Source of the DNA: Candidatus Borrarchaeum weybense
Lineage (GTDB): Archaea; Asgardarchaeota; Sifarchaeia; Borrarchaeales; Borrarchaeaceae
Reading direction: 5' to 3'
NCBI GenBank assembly: GCA_019057385.1
Contig: JAHQJS010000003.1
Span: 62,001 to 126,000, forward strand
DNA length: 64,000 nt
Of the stretch, positions 35,301 to 43,423 are shown in pieces. Position 1 is the first letter of the stretch. Each line of letters begins with the position of its first letter. The notes below the pieces were generated by a model. It was not told where the DNA came from. It did not search any database and was given only the letters and a program-made list of their open reading frames with translations. Made by a program: the position numbers and the translations under genes.

Positions 35301-36310
35301 AGCAGTTGGGGGCTGAACATTTCAGCATCGTTGATTATCACTCGTTTAATCGGAAAGTTAACCCCCTCTCCGTATTGGATTGTTGAAACAAAGACCTGAA
35401 ATTCGCCATTGTTAAGTCGCCTCATAGCTTCTCGTTGTTCTTTCTTACTGAGTCCTGCGTGACTGTAGCCAACTTTGAGATCGAAACCAGAATTCTTGAG
35501 AAAGATCTGCAATATTTCAGCATATTTCTCAACCTGTTTTCGTGTGTAACAGAAGAGTTGCACGATTTTGATCTGATGTTCATCATTCGAAGGTTGCTCA
35601 AAGGTCTTTTTTATCAATCTAGCGAAAAGAAAAATCTTTTTTCGTTCAATTTGTTCTAATTTATTGCCTGAAATTCCAAAAGTCGACACAATAAGTGTCG
35701 ATCGCCGCTCTTTTGTGTGTATAAGATGAGCATCGAGCCAACTTGCCAGATCTTCAGTATTACCTAATGTAGCCGAGAGATAGATAATTTGCGGACGAGG
35801 ACGCAACCACGCTTTAGCATTAACAATTGCGGTTTCTAGGTGCACGCCCCGCCCTTTTTTGCCTAAATTGTGCAGTTCGTCAACTACCAGCAATCCCACT
35901 TGGTCTAAGAATGGATATTCAAAATGTTTGGCTAGTAGTCCATTAAAGGATTCGTAGGTGATGACGAGAATATCCGCACTTTGAATCTCTTCAGGAGCTG
36001 GTCGATCATCTCCGCTGACCCTGAGGATGGTACATGTGTCTTGATACCACTCTTTGAATCTATCGTACATTTGATCGATTAGACGCTTGGTCGGCTCAAG
36101 GATCACACAGCGCAAACCTTTTCCTAGTATTTTTGTAGACATTATTTGAGCGATCAAGGTTTTTCCCGAAGCTGTGGGAGAGTACAATATCTTATCCTGT
36201 CTTTGCTTCCCAGAAAAACATGCTTCCCATTGAAAATCGTAGAGAGCTTTGATGTCAGCCTGTTCTAATCGTTGACGAATGAATTCGTAGTTAAACCCTC
36301 TTTTTGTCAT
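32327..36310 (-). CDS. SF2 helicase - zinc ribbon - Cas1 fusion protein
   Basis: A 1327-aa fusion. Residues 1-400 are a Ski2/Hel308-like SF2 helicase: SPTASGKT at 44-51, VDELHN at 143-148, SATLGN at 179-184 and QLSGRAARPR at 339-348. The middle has winged-helix-like segments and two cysteine clusters (C790, C793, C813, C817; C865, C868, C886, C889). Residues about 930-1327 are a full Cas1: the beta-rich N-terminal part (RLDIRKKRFVHTL, RNIIIEGGDIS, GSFFAQ), then LRGFEG with E1100, FSAALNAVYRHL, LILHFKKTQRS with H1180 and TIFDFREMF with D1194, the E-H-D triad. Cas1 integrates DNA. A TTTATAAATG TATA box and GAGGGGG ribosome site precede it. No Cas2 is nearby. I know of no described Cas1 fused to this kind of helicase. 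Confidence 0.87.
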   Translation of the reverse strand: MTKRGFNYEFIRQRLEQADIKALYDFQWEACFSGKQRQDKILYSPTASGKTLIAQIMSTKILGKGLRCVILEPTKRLIDQMYDRFKEWYQDTCTILRVSGDDRPAPEEIQSADILVITYESFNGLLAKHFEYPFLDQVGLLVVDELHNLGKKGRGVHLETAIVNAKAWLRPRPQIIYLSATLGNTEDLASWLDAHLIHTKERRSTLIVSTFGISGNKLEQIERKKIFLFARLIKKTFEQPSNDEHQIKIVQLFCYTRKQVEKYAEILQIFLKNSGFDLKVGYSHAGLSKKEQREAMRRLNNGEFQVFVSTIQYGEGVNFPIKRVIINDAEMFSPQLLIQLSGRAARPRHHRIGYADLIFVGNDQELLKQKEIQIVEGQLIVKEHSIKSQARSSMADIVLTLIAKGSVSSNQLLSKLERHYFFHQYKTMLRNWFELMNSALMTKEEELCQLNNENHLLLILFDAHKGSLPNDLKRLTRTFFIWIRKRTTANKVKYGELRLFLTPFTYDKLKDFKQQLKGDLLAKPESDERNKKQGILQTLITEGFVRKNGGRFCATDKGRWASKYLLPIKIAIRIKKFFVTNHSSSEQEFSQQLVKLVGQCMRELSNTKRYNAQQYTAFIKLLSQGSTVTEAAIQAKIRLGDAESHKKTASWIAEASYSFLGQRDLREARVAKELSTKLNAKYNELKANEAKKVKKRRWYPKQRPKPYPGLHKAIYNIIKKHGIISYDFILSEVRKQYNQNVHYTTIVKHIKQLKIQEQIQVISQGQLRGRPKIYVADVNASIPEHLRLTCGSCKFIQINPIKDRRRSKHAHVCVLNCKLNKQVGKRARNPYATPRKSACEHHENVQRLKKRKIRILQETNGSITCLNCKPRGIVELPSSYMEYTVCPECNSSYHLTVNGELVIKPGYRDVLQTNLELLIGKPGNYVQRVKKTKVYIRRPKRNIRVKCNERLDIRKKRFVHTLKDGRETKRYLVGAIRNIIIEGGDISQYIRKKYSKKLIDANTPKGSFFAQNKLTPKKQQVADELKYAAQRIRGTERGKLLAWLLTISKDIGLANSVLQVEKEGLLSAENAQELLSKLLDRVAYTFLYWRGNIDNLRGFEGLVEGVAWEIPKRLLRGTYFEIISRTLERYISTVVLLGEVKARTPFSAALNAVYRHLNLYCRKALAEVGFSWVPDELILHFKKTQRSFLGTIFDFREMFIPLFRLTLILACLYGEFTKADFKKRKTLEHEQFYHLTWNGHYKVERLVDDILNQEIYYLEQKMTVMEALRQCAVQLKDFLLENKRFIPFIYAPDKETLHLMFERFQHLEGIYKPQKKGPPVTVKDLLP

Positions 36311-36851
36311 AATAATGATCTGCCCCCTCAGCTTCGTCTAATTAGATATTAGCTAAAATTCATTTATAAAGCGGGTAAACTTTCAAATCGATTGCTAGAA
36401 TGTTCTATTCGATAAAAAACAAGTTTGCCTTCGGCATAGTTACCTTCGCTATGTCGCTTCTCAAAAAAAAACCACCGTTGAAGAAGGTAATTAATCCTTC
36501 TCTTCAATGATAGAGGAGGGTTCGATTTTAATCACCTATAGAACATAATGAAATACAGAGGACAAAAAACTACAATAAGACTTATTGCTTCCAAAGTATT
36601 TAAACTCGACAACTCGTGATTTAAGTAGTTAATCAAGAAGGCTAAACTTCTTAGAAAATATGGTAGAAGAATCTTCATCGAAAAAGGTTTTTGAGGGAAA
36701 AGAAAAACATCTGTGACATTGTTCCTACTATAAGTTTGCCGATAAAGTTAAAAAAAAGACTTCGTATAGATATTGTCCAATACTTTGGCACAATAATGTA
36801 ACTCGTGGACTATTTTAATAATATAAGTTCCCTTGTAATCAAACAATTGAA
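36311..36851. other. Intergenic region upstream of helicase-Cas1
   Basis: About 540 AT-rich bases between the helicase-Cas1 start and tRNA-Leu(GAG). Minus-strand TTTATAAATG at 36361-36370 is the likely TATA box of the fusion gene. I see no repeat array, coding sequence or RNA fold. Confidence 0.5.
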
Positions 36852-37028
36852 GCGGGGGTGTCCGAGATCTCCTCTCAATGGAGAGTAACGGGAACTTGGC
36901 CAAAGGAGCAGGACTGAGGCTCCTGTGGCGTAGAGAAGCATTAGATGCCTTAGGTTTCGCGATCGCCTGCGTGGGTTCGAAGGAATAAAGCAAAATGGCT
37001 TATTCCGAAAATCCCATCCCCCGCACCA
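36852..37028 (+). tRNA. tRNA-Leu(GAG) with three introns
   Basis: Acceptor GCGGGGG (36852-36858) pairs with CCCCCGC (37018-37024); discriminator A 37025, CCA encoded. Anticodon GAG at 36916-36918 in loop CTGAGGC. Introns: D-loop about 36867-36894, variable arm 36934-36964, T-loop 36981-37010; splicing gives an 85-base class II tRNA. Introns 1 and 2 are almost the same as in tRNA-Leu(CAG) at 24620-24796, but intron 3 is unrelated (hairpin GGAATAA...TTATTCC), so the T-loop intron is changing faster. Confidence 0.88.
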
Positions 37029-37117
37029 CTCTTCACTCACGGAACAAATTACTGGTTTTTAATGGGTTAAATATGCGCCTTAATGTTGCAACATAATGTA
37101 TTGTCAATTTTCTCTTA

Positions 37118-37430
37118 GTGAGCTACCTCGTGCTAAAGCTTTGAGGCTTCCTGCTTCTACGACAGACTCGATCCCCTGGCGGGTTACGGAGGTCTTATCT
37201 CCACAGGCTTAACATCCCTACGCCCCGTAGGTACGGTTAACCATCGTGATGCAATCGAAGTATGCATCTTGACTACAAGTGTGCGTGTGATCCCTCCAAT
37301 TGCAGTTGATATCTCGTCATACCAGCTATATAACTCTTAGGGAGACCCCTCGATGCAAGTGATAAAAGTGAACACATATTATTGCAATTCATCACCACGC
37401 TGAAGCTTTGGTGCTTTCTTGCTCAGCTAC
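37118..37430 (-). ncRNA. Orphan IS605/TnpB-type guide RNA (omega RNA)-like sequence
   Basis: Read on the minus strand it is GC-rich and non-coding, with TGGAGATAAGACCTCCGTAA and CCCGCCAGGGGATC, and ends AGCAGGAAGCCTCAAAGCTT, TAGCACGAGGTAGCTCAC. That ending, a CCTC/GAGG hairpin plus TAGCTCAC, is like the right end of IS200/IS605 elements, where the TnpB guide RNA ends. A second, covarying hairpin (GCACC AAAGCTTCAGC GTGGTG) lies at its 5' side near 37395-37416. No tnpB or tnpA remains; the gene immediately upstream is the unrelated flippase-like gene. The similarity is recalled, not searched. Confidence 0.45.
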
Positions 37431-37454
37431 TCGTAATTTTTCATTAGATTTCTT

Positions 37455-38444
37455 TCAGATTTTGACGGAATAATAGAGCGAGGAAGGAGCACCTGACAGA
37501 AGAAGCCAAATAAAACAAACAAACCAATCCAATATAGCAATTACAGAACATATAACGAGCGCACTAGGGAACAAAAAAGCAAATAAGCCGATCATGAATA
37601 ACATTTGGGATAGACCTGCAGGGTTAACGATACTCGCACCTAATAAGTATGAAGTTGCACCGATGAACAATGCTACACCAAAGGAGAGAGGATAGCCCAC
37701 AGCAATTGAGAGGATGTAGACTTTACTTGCTTCGAGAATCCAAATTGGAAAGGCAATAAGGAGTGCAAGAGGTGTATTTCGCTTATCAGTAATAAGATCT
37801 TCAATATCTTTCGTTAGTTCTGACATTCCTTCAACTGCTTTCTTCTGAATTTGCTTAGCAGGCTTAAAGATCGTTTGTAGAATTTTAATGCAGAAATTGA
37901 CGAACCAAGGCTTTCTAATTAAAACGAAAAAAGCGATAAACAAAGCAATAATACCAACAGAGAACAACCACGACTGAATAACACTTTGTAAGTCACTAAA
38001 AATGAATATGATAGAAAACGAGGTAATTATAACGAGTGCAACACTATCAACAAAGCGTTCAACGATTACTGAGGTCAAAGATTTAGAGAATGTGGTTTTT
38101 CTGTCTTTCGATAACCAATAACTTCTAACAAACTCTCCGACTCGAAGTGGGATGATTGTGTTGATAAAGATACCAGAGCACAAAATCGGAAATAGTCTTA
38201 TACTTGGGGGCAGTTTATAAGAAGAAAGAAGAAGATTCCAGCGACCAGTTCGAAGAGAAAAGGATACAATTATTAATAAGAACGTGGGGAACAACAAAAG
38301 AGTATTTGCTTGCTTTATGGCATCAAGAATAGCATTAAAACCAAGCTGGCTAAAAATATAGATGATGATGGCACTAGTTACCATGAAGATAAGAATGACA
38401 AACAATGTTTTGCGTAGAGTAAAATTAACGGAAATTACTCTCAC
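37455..38444 (-). CDS. Flippase-like integral membrane protein (LPG synthase TM / UPF0104 family)
   Basis: A 329-aa membrane protein with about eight hydrophobic segments. Family motifs are visible: RTGRWNLLL near residue 65, INTIIPLRVGEFVRSYWLS near 93-112 and VERFVDSVALV near 128. Relatives transfer or flip lipids (lysylphosphatidylglycerol synthetase membrane domain). It follows L2 by 27 bases on the same strand, in the place where S19 usually stands in archaeal ribosomal operons. Confidence 0.82.
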   Translation of the reverse strand: MRVISVNFTLRKTLFVILIFMVTSAIIIYIFSQLGFNAILDAIKQANTLLLFPTFLLIIVSFSLRTGRWNLLLSSYKLPPSIRLFPILCSGIFINTIIPLRVGEFVRSYWLSKDRKTTFSKSLTSVIVERFVDSVALVIITSFSIIFIFSDLQSVIQSWLFSVGIIALFIAFFVLIRKPWFVNFCIKILQTIFKPAKQIQKKAVEGMSELTKDIEDLITDKRNTPLALLIAFPIWILEASKVYILSIAVGYPLSFGVALFIGATSYLLGASIVNPAGLSQMLFMIGLFAFLFPSALVICSVIAILDWFVCFIWLLLSGAPSSLYYSVKI

Positions 38445-38470
38445 CTATTTTAAATCTACAGAGATAGAAG

Positions 38471-39220
38471 TTACTTCCTCTTTTTCCTACCTGCTCGTCG
38501 AGCAGCAATGAGTCCTACTTTTCGACCTGGGGGTGCATTTCGTGATACTGTTGTTGGACCACCTGGTGCCTGTTTGCTGCCTCCGCCGTGCGGATGAGAT
38601 ACGATATTCATAGCTACACCACGTACATGTGGCCATTTTCTCCCTTTTGCGGTTATAAAGTGATATTTAGTGCCAGCTTTGACAAACGGTTTTTCAGGGC
38701 GACCTCCACCTGCAACTACGCCAATTGTAGCCCTACATTTTGAATTAATTATTATCGATTTTTTTGAGGGCAATTGTACGATAGTAGTGCCTTTAGAATG
38801 CGAAATGATTGTTGCATAGCAACCTCCTGATCTTATAAATTTCCCACCATCTCCTGGATTCTTTTCAATATTAAAGATGGGCGTTCCTTCCGGAATGTTT
38901 TCAAGTGGAAGAACATTTCCAATAGAAATAGTTGCATTTGAGCCATATTCAACAACTTGACCGATGTAAGCAGCTTCGGGTAATAGCAATAAACTTTTTA
39001 CTCCATCTTTATATTTTATGACGCCAACAGGTGCGCCACGTCCTGGATCATGATATAGACCAGTTATCACACCAGTTATTATACGTTCTACAGTTGATTT
39101 TTCGAGAGGGCGATACTTTACAGCGCCTCTTCTCTTGTGAGTATGAGCACGGAATGTTGGAGAGCCACGTCCTCTTCTTTGTACAAGAACTTTTTTACCC
39201 ACGCTTTTTTGCCTCCTCAT
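38471..39220 (-). CDS. rpl2: Ribosomal protein uL2 (L2)
   Basis: A 249-aa archaeal uL2, a core protein at the peptidyl transferase centre. Typical ends: KVLVQRRGRGSPTFRAHTHKRRG and the conserved VRGVAMNIVSHPHGGGSKQAPG with the functional histidine, then a basic tail. Fourth gene of the uL3-uL4-uL23-uL2 operon; uL23 ends 18 bases upstream. Confidence 0.97.
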   Translation of the reverse strand: MRRQKSVGKKVLVQRRGRGSPTFRAHTHKRRGAVKYRPLEKSTVERIITGVITGLYHDPGRGAPVGVIKYKDGVKSLLLLPEAAYIGQVVEYGSNATISIGNVLPLENIPEGTPIFNIEKNPGDGGKFIRSGGCYATIISHSKGTTIVQLPSKKSIIINSKCRATIGVVAGGGRPEKPFVKAGTKYHFITAKGRKWPHVRGVAMNIVSHPHGGGSKQAPGGPTTVSRNAPPGRKVGLIAARRAGRKKRK

Positions 39221-39237
39221 AAATATTGAAAGGAATT

Positions 39238-39522
39238 TTAGAACATTCCCAATTTTGCAGCGAGATCACCTGCATCTTCTTTATCAGATAAGCGTACATA
39301 CGCTTTTTTTCTTCCATCAGGCAGAATAAGTGTATTAACACGGTCAACTTTTATATCGTAAAGAACTTCAACTGCTTTCTTAATCTCCCGCTTATTGGCA
39401 CGCCTATCTACGATAAATGCTAATTTATTTTCATTTTCGATCATATCGAACAACTTTTCACTGATTACTACATTATAAACAATTCGATGTAGCTTACCGC
39501 TAAGGATCGATTCTTTTTCCAT
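39238..39522 (-). CDS. rpl23: Ribosomal protein uL23 (L23)
   Basis: A 94-aa uL23 of normal length, which sits at the polypeptide exit tunnel and contacts SRP. Family sequence includes TLVFIVDRRANK-type FIVDRRANKREIKKAVEVLYDIKV and the C-terminal KKAYVRLS. Encoded between uL4 and uL2. Confidence 0.96.
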   Translation of the reverse strand: MEKESILSGKLHRIVYNVVISEKLFDMIENENKLAFIVDRRANKREIKKAVEVLYDIKVDRVNTLILPDGRKKAYVRLSDKEDAGDLAAKLGMF

Positions 39523-39552
39523 TTTAGATTTTCTCCAAATAATTTATGGTTC

Positions 39553-40344
39553 TTAAGCCATTTGTTTAGCAAGATACTCTATCGCTGATTTTACCCAGAT
39601 GGTAAGCCTTCCAGGGTGACCACCAGGAGCTAAAGATTCTGTATTAAGGTTATTAACATGAATAATATCTATGCCCGGATGATTTCTTGCCGCTTTTATA
39701 ATCCCATTGTCTTCAGAAATCACAATAAGCGGACCTTTAGGCTTTTTATATTTGCGTCCTCTTAGTTTACCCTTTCCGCTTCGGATTTTTTTGCCGCTTT
39801 TTGCCCGAATAACATCTGTCCAGATACCGAGTTTCTCGAAAACACTTTTAGTTTCACTTGTTTTGGTTAATAATTGAAATTCATCTGTTAAGATAATTGG
39901 GAATTTTGAAATCATCTCAATAGAATGTCCTCTTTTGCGAACGAGAATTTTATTTGCAGTCGCAGCTATGGCAGAACGTAGTGCAAAACGTCTCTCATTT
40001 TTATTTATTCTTTCAACATGTATCTTTTCTGGTTTGGGAGGATGAGCTTGTCTTCCTCCAACAGCCATAGGGACGAAGGCACCTCTTGAACCAGCGTGAT
40101 GTCTACTTCCTTTTATACGAGGTACCCGAGCAATCCCTCGACCAACACCCATAGATTCAGCAGAAGTTCGCTGACCTGCCTTTTTGTTTACACCATAAGG
40201 TTGAATACGTGCAGTGATCGCTGCAATTACTGCACGTTGAATTAAGTCTGGGCGAAAGGGTGTGAAAAATATTGATGGTAAAGTGATTTCCTCTTTAATG
40301 GTCCCATCTAGATCATATACAATTCCTTTTTCTGGAATATTCAT
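39553..40344 (-). CDS. rpl4: Ribosomal protein uL4 (L4)
   Basis: A 263-aa archaeal/eukaryal-type uL4. The tunnel-lining loop contains RQAHPPKPEK; other typical parts are GVGRGIARVPRIKG, AFVPMAVGGRQAHPPK and ILVRKRGHSI. It lies between uL3 and uL23 in the usual order. Confidence 0.97.
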   Translation of the reverse strand: MNIPEKGIVYDLDGTIKEEITLPSIFFTPFRPDLIQRAVIAAITARIQPYGVNKKAGQRTSAESMGVGRGIARVPRIKGSRHHAGSRGAFVPMAVGGRQAHPPKPEKIHVERINKNERRFALRSAIAATANKILVRKRGHSIEMISKFPIILTDEFQLLTKTSETKSVFEKLGIWTDVIRAKSGKKIRSGKGKLRGRKYKKPKGPLIVISEDNGIIKAARNHPGIDIIHVNNLNTESLAPGGHPGRLTIWVKSAIEYLAKQMA

Positions 40345-40405
40345 TTGAATCGCCTATTACATATTGATTTAAATTGAAGGAGTCATATTAAAACCTAAAG
40401 AGTGA

Positions 40406-41401
40406 TTATCGCCGTATATATGAAAGTGCAGGTGCTTCTGAAGGCGCATTAACAGGTGAACGTATTGCATATCGCATTTTAATTAAATTTTTTCTATGTC
40501 CAGTAATTGAGCCCTGTATGATCATATAATCTCCACGAATAATGCCATAACGGATGAATCCACCGGGAGGTGTGATTTCATCACCATCCTCACCTATTTT
40601 CAATATTCGCTTATTATAATCAGTTCTTTGATGATATCCTAATTGTCCTGCTCGTGGTACAGTGTAGAACATATGATGTGGTTTCCATGGACCAATTGCA
40701 CCAACACCACGTTTTGTCCCCCTAGATTTATCTTGTAAGATGCGAATACCCCAACGCTTCACCGGGCCTTGAAATCCTTTGCCAATCGAAATTGAACCAG
40801 TATCCACAAACTGTCCGTTTTTCAAGATATCCGTAGCACGTATTTCTTTCCCTAAGATGGAATTTGCGTAATCAAATTGCTCTTGTATACCCTCTCCTCC
40901 ACCTATTTTCACTTCAAAGAGATGAGGCTTCCGTCGCGTAACACCACTTAAAATAGGTTGGGTATGAACTATAGCCCTTACTTCTGCTGTTGTTTCAATT
41001 GATTCTTTCAACATATTCAAAGTTACTGAAGTGTTATAGTCTTTAGGAAGAGGAAAAACTCGACTTAGATCAGAATTTAAATCTGAGAACCAACTTTCAC
41101 CAATGACACTTAGCCCATAAGGCGTTGATTCATAGGTACGCATTCCACATACGAAGAGGGGGGGTGTATCAAGTACAGTAACAGCCATAACACGTTCTTG
41201 TCCGTAGAAGGGACTATGTTCGTGATCTTCAATTAAAACTACATGAGTCATTCCTGCTTTGTAACCTGCAAAGCCAAGAAGTGTTGGTGGGCCAATCCAA
41301 GAAGGCCAGGTTTTAATCTTGCCAACTGGATGTGCCGCTCTACCACGAGGTAGATAAGCGAGTGATCCTCTTTTTGGTGCATGTCGTTTTCGATGACCCA
41401 T
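40406..41401 (-). CDS. rpl3: Ribosomal protein uL3 (L3)
   Basis: First gene of the operon. The ATG at 41401 after GGAGG gives MGHRKRHAPKRGSLAYLPRGRA, the standard archaeal uL3 start; a longer frame to 41416 is unlikely. Length is 331 aa. Other markers: KGFQGPVKRWGI and GAIGPWKPHHMFYTVPRAGQ-type core, and KTYNKR-like YNKRILKIG. Confidence 0.97.
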   Translation of the reverse strand: MGHRKRHAPKRGSLAYLPRGRAAHPVGKIKTWPSWIGPPTLLGFAGYKAGMTHVVLIEDHEHSPFYGQERVMAVTVLDTPPLFVCGMRTYESTPYGLSVIGESWFSDLNSDLSRVFPLPKDYNTSVTLNMLKESIETTAEVRAIVHTQPILSGVTRRKPHLFEVKIGGGEGIQEQFDYANSILGKEIRATDILKNGQFVDTGSISIGKGFQGPVKRWGIRILQDKSRGTKRGVGAIGPWKPHHMFYTVPRAGQLGYHQRTDYNKRILKIGEDGDEITPPGGFIRYGIIRGDYMIIQGSITGHRKNLIKMRYAIRSPVNAPSEAPALSYIRR

Positions 41402-41833
41402 AGTATTTACCTCCACAAATTACTAAAAAGGGCAAATAAGATAATCTGCAATTTATTTTTATTATCGGTGGTATTACAAAGGTTATTATTAATCTTGATA
41501 TTGATTCTGGTAGGTACATGATTTTATGACTACCGTAAAAACAAGAGGTATCTCATAGAAGCGTATCCCTCTGTTTGAGCAGTCTGTCTAAAATAACCGT
41601 TATATTGTAACCTACTTTTTTTGTTTCATTTTTATGTCTTCTGCTGAAAGAAAGGATAATTCAATCTTCCACTTTACACCTTCGGAATCGTTTGAAAAAT
41701 CTTAAATAGAACTCAACACTTCATTGCACTAAATTTCATTTCAAAATATCATTTAAACGATAAAATATATCCTTAAGTGAGGATATTCTAAGAAAATGTG
41801 AATAAATAGTTTTCATGTATTAGGGAGGAAAAA
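41402..41833. promoter_or_regulatory. Divergent promoter region, ribosomal operon / radical SAM gene
   Basis: About 430 AT-rich bases between divergent genes. It must carry the uL3 operon promoter and leader and the promoter of the radical SAM gene (TAAACGATAAAATATATCC near 41755-41773 is TATA-like). No RNA structure or extra gene was recognised. Confidence 0.4.
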
Positions 41834-43336
41834 ATGATGCCATTACCCTATATGACTCAATCACTGTGCCCAGAATGCCTCAAAGTCATTCCTGCAGAAA
41901 TTAAGGCAGAAAATGGCAAAGTTGTCATAGAGAAGGAATGTTCTGAGCATGGCTTTTATAAAGATACGTATTGGGGCTCTGAAGAGGATTTCCTTCGCGT
42001 CGAGAAGTGGTGGTGCGATGGGAGATTAGATAACCCTCGCACTGAAACAAACAAAGGTTGTCCACAAGACTGTGGGCTTTGTCCAGAGCATAAATCCCAC
42101 ACTGGACTGGCGCTCATTGATGTGACTAACCGATGCAATCTTTCCTGTCCAATTTGTTTTGCAAACGCACGAAGTTCAGGCTATGTTTATGAACCAACAT
42201 TAGAGGAAATTCGTGGTATCCTTGAAAATTTACGCGCAAATGAGCCTGTTCCAGCTCCCGCGGTACAATTTGCTGGCGGTGAGCCCACTGTTCGCAAAGA
42301 ATTGCCAGAAATTATATCAATGGCAAAGGAATTCGGTTTTAAAAATATAGAAATAGCTTCTAATGGGCTAAAAATAGCTGAGAGTTCAGATTATTTAGCG
42401 AAATTATCAGAAGCGGGACTAAGTACAATATACTTCCAATTTGACGGAATAACACCTGAGCCATACATTGCTGCAAGAGGAAAAGATCTATTTCCTTTAA
42501 AAAAGAAAGTAATTGAAAATGCACGAAAAGTAGGGTTTGATAGTATTGTATTAGTGCCAACATTAGTTCGCGGTCTAAATGATGCTCAGGTAGGTGGAAT
42601 AATCGATTTCGCTGTACAGAATGTAGATGTAGTAAGAGGTGTCATCTTCCAGCCAGTGTCTATTACTGGAAGGATCGATCGAGAAAAATTAGATGAGATG
42701 AGAATCACAATACCTGATTTAATGCGTTTAGCTGAAGAACAAACAGGTGGTACAATTAAGGCCAAAGATTGGTATCCTGTATCAAGTGTAGCCACCTTTT
42801 CAAAAGCATTGGGGCATTATCGTGGCGAACCAGCTGTAGAATTTACTTGTTCGCCTCATTGCGGCATGGCAACATACATTTTTGTGGAAGAAGGAGAGAT
42901 TCAGCCTATTACAGAATTTGTTAACATCGATAAATTCTTCGGTACGTTAGAAGGTATAAATAAGGATTATGAACGGAACTCTCGCTATGGCAGAATAAAA
43001 GCCAAACTTCGTCTCTTCTTTAGTCTTCGCCATTTCAAGAAAAAAGGGCGTGTAATCAAATTAGTTCGCAATATAATGAATAAACATTCATATGATGAAC
43101 TAGGCGAATTCTCCCGCTCGTCCATATTAATTGGAGCTATGCATTTTATGGATCCTTACAATTATGATCTACAACGAGTTAGTCACTGTGTTATTCATTA
43201 TGGAATCCCTGATGGTCGTATAATTCCGTTTTGTGCATATAATACGTTGCACAGAGAGTCAGTCGAAAAAGAATTAAGTATACCGATAAGCGAGTGGCGC
43301 AAAAGAAATGCACAAACTGCTAAAGCGGAGATATAA
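41834..43336 (+). CDS. Tetraether lipid synthase-type radical SAM protein
   Basis: A 500-aa radical SAM enzyme matching the family of MJ0619 / Tes, which joins archaeol phytanyl tails to form tetraether (GDGT) lipids. The N-terminal cysteine-rich part (LCPECLKVIPAEI, CSEHGFYKD, GCPQDCGLCPEHK) is typical, followed by the SAM cluster motif RCNLSCPICFANA at about residue 98-109 and FAGGEPTVRKELP. Additional C-terminal cysteines (CSPHCGMATYI, SHCVIHYGIPDGRIIPFCAYN) fit auxiliary clusters. The GGAGG four to five bases before the start is a good ribosome site. Monolayer lipids would suit a thermophile, but mesophiles have them too. Confidence 0.85.
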   Translation: MMPLPYMTQSLCPECLKVIPAEIKAENGKVVIEKECSEHGFYKDTYWGSEEDFLRVEKWWCDGRLDNPRTETNKGCPQDCGLCPEHKSHTGLALIDVTNRCNLSCPICFANARSSGYVYEPTLEEIRGILENLRANEPVPAPAVQFAGGEPTVRKELPEIISMAKEFGFKNIEIASNGLKIAESSDYLAKLSEAGLSTIYFQFDGITPEPYIAARGKDLFPLKKKVIENARKVGFDSIVLVPTLVRGLNDAQVGGIIDFAVQNVDVVRGVIFQPVSITGRIDREKLDEMRITIPDLMRLAEEQTGGTIKAKDWYPVSSVATFSKALGHYRGEPAVEFTCSPHCGMATYIFVEEGEIQPITEFVNIDKFFGTLEGINKDYERNSRYGRIKAKLRLFFSLRHFKKKGRVIKLVRNIMNKHSYDELGEFSRSSILIGAMHFMDPYNYDLQRVSHCVIHYGIPDGRIIPFCAYNTLHRESVEKELSIPISEWRKRNAQTAKAEI

Positions 43337-43374
43337 TTTTTTTTATTTCTCTTTTATAACTACCTCGCAAGAAG

Positions 43375-43396
43375 ACCCCCCAACTTGTGAGGGGGT
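43375..43396 (+). terminator. GC hairpin between convergent genes
   Basis: ACCCCC at 43375-43380 and GGGGGT at 43391-43396 can form a 6-bp stem about 40 bases after the radical SAM stop and 28 bases beyond the end of the convergent Elf1 gene. It may serve as a transcript end for either. Confidence 0.35.
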
Positions 43397-43423
43397 GATT
43401 GACTTTGGCTATGGTTACTTCGT

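Noticed and set aside
29913..36851. CRISPR array near the Cas1 fusion and RAMP genes
   Set aside because: I looked on both sides of the module for short repeats at regular 60-75-base spacing and found none. The only repeats are the three ~85-base RNA elements, about 1.1 kb and 27 kb apart.
37118..37440. Truncated tnpB gene at the guide-RNA-like sequence
   Set aside because: No frame on either strand shows TnpB RuvC or zinc-finger motifs; the flanking gene is a complete membrane protein.
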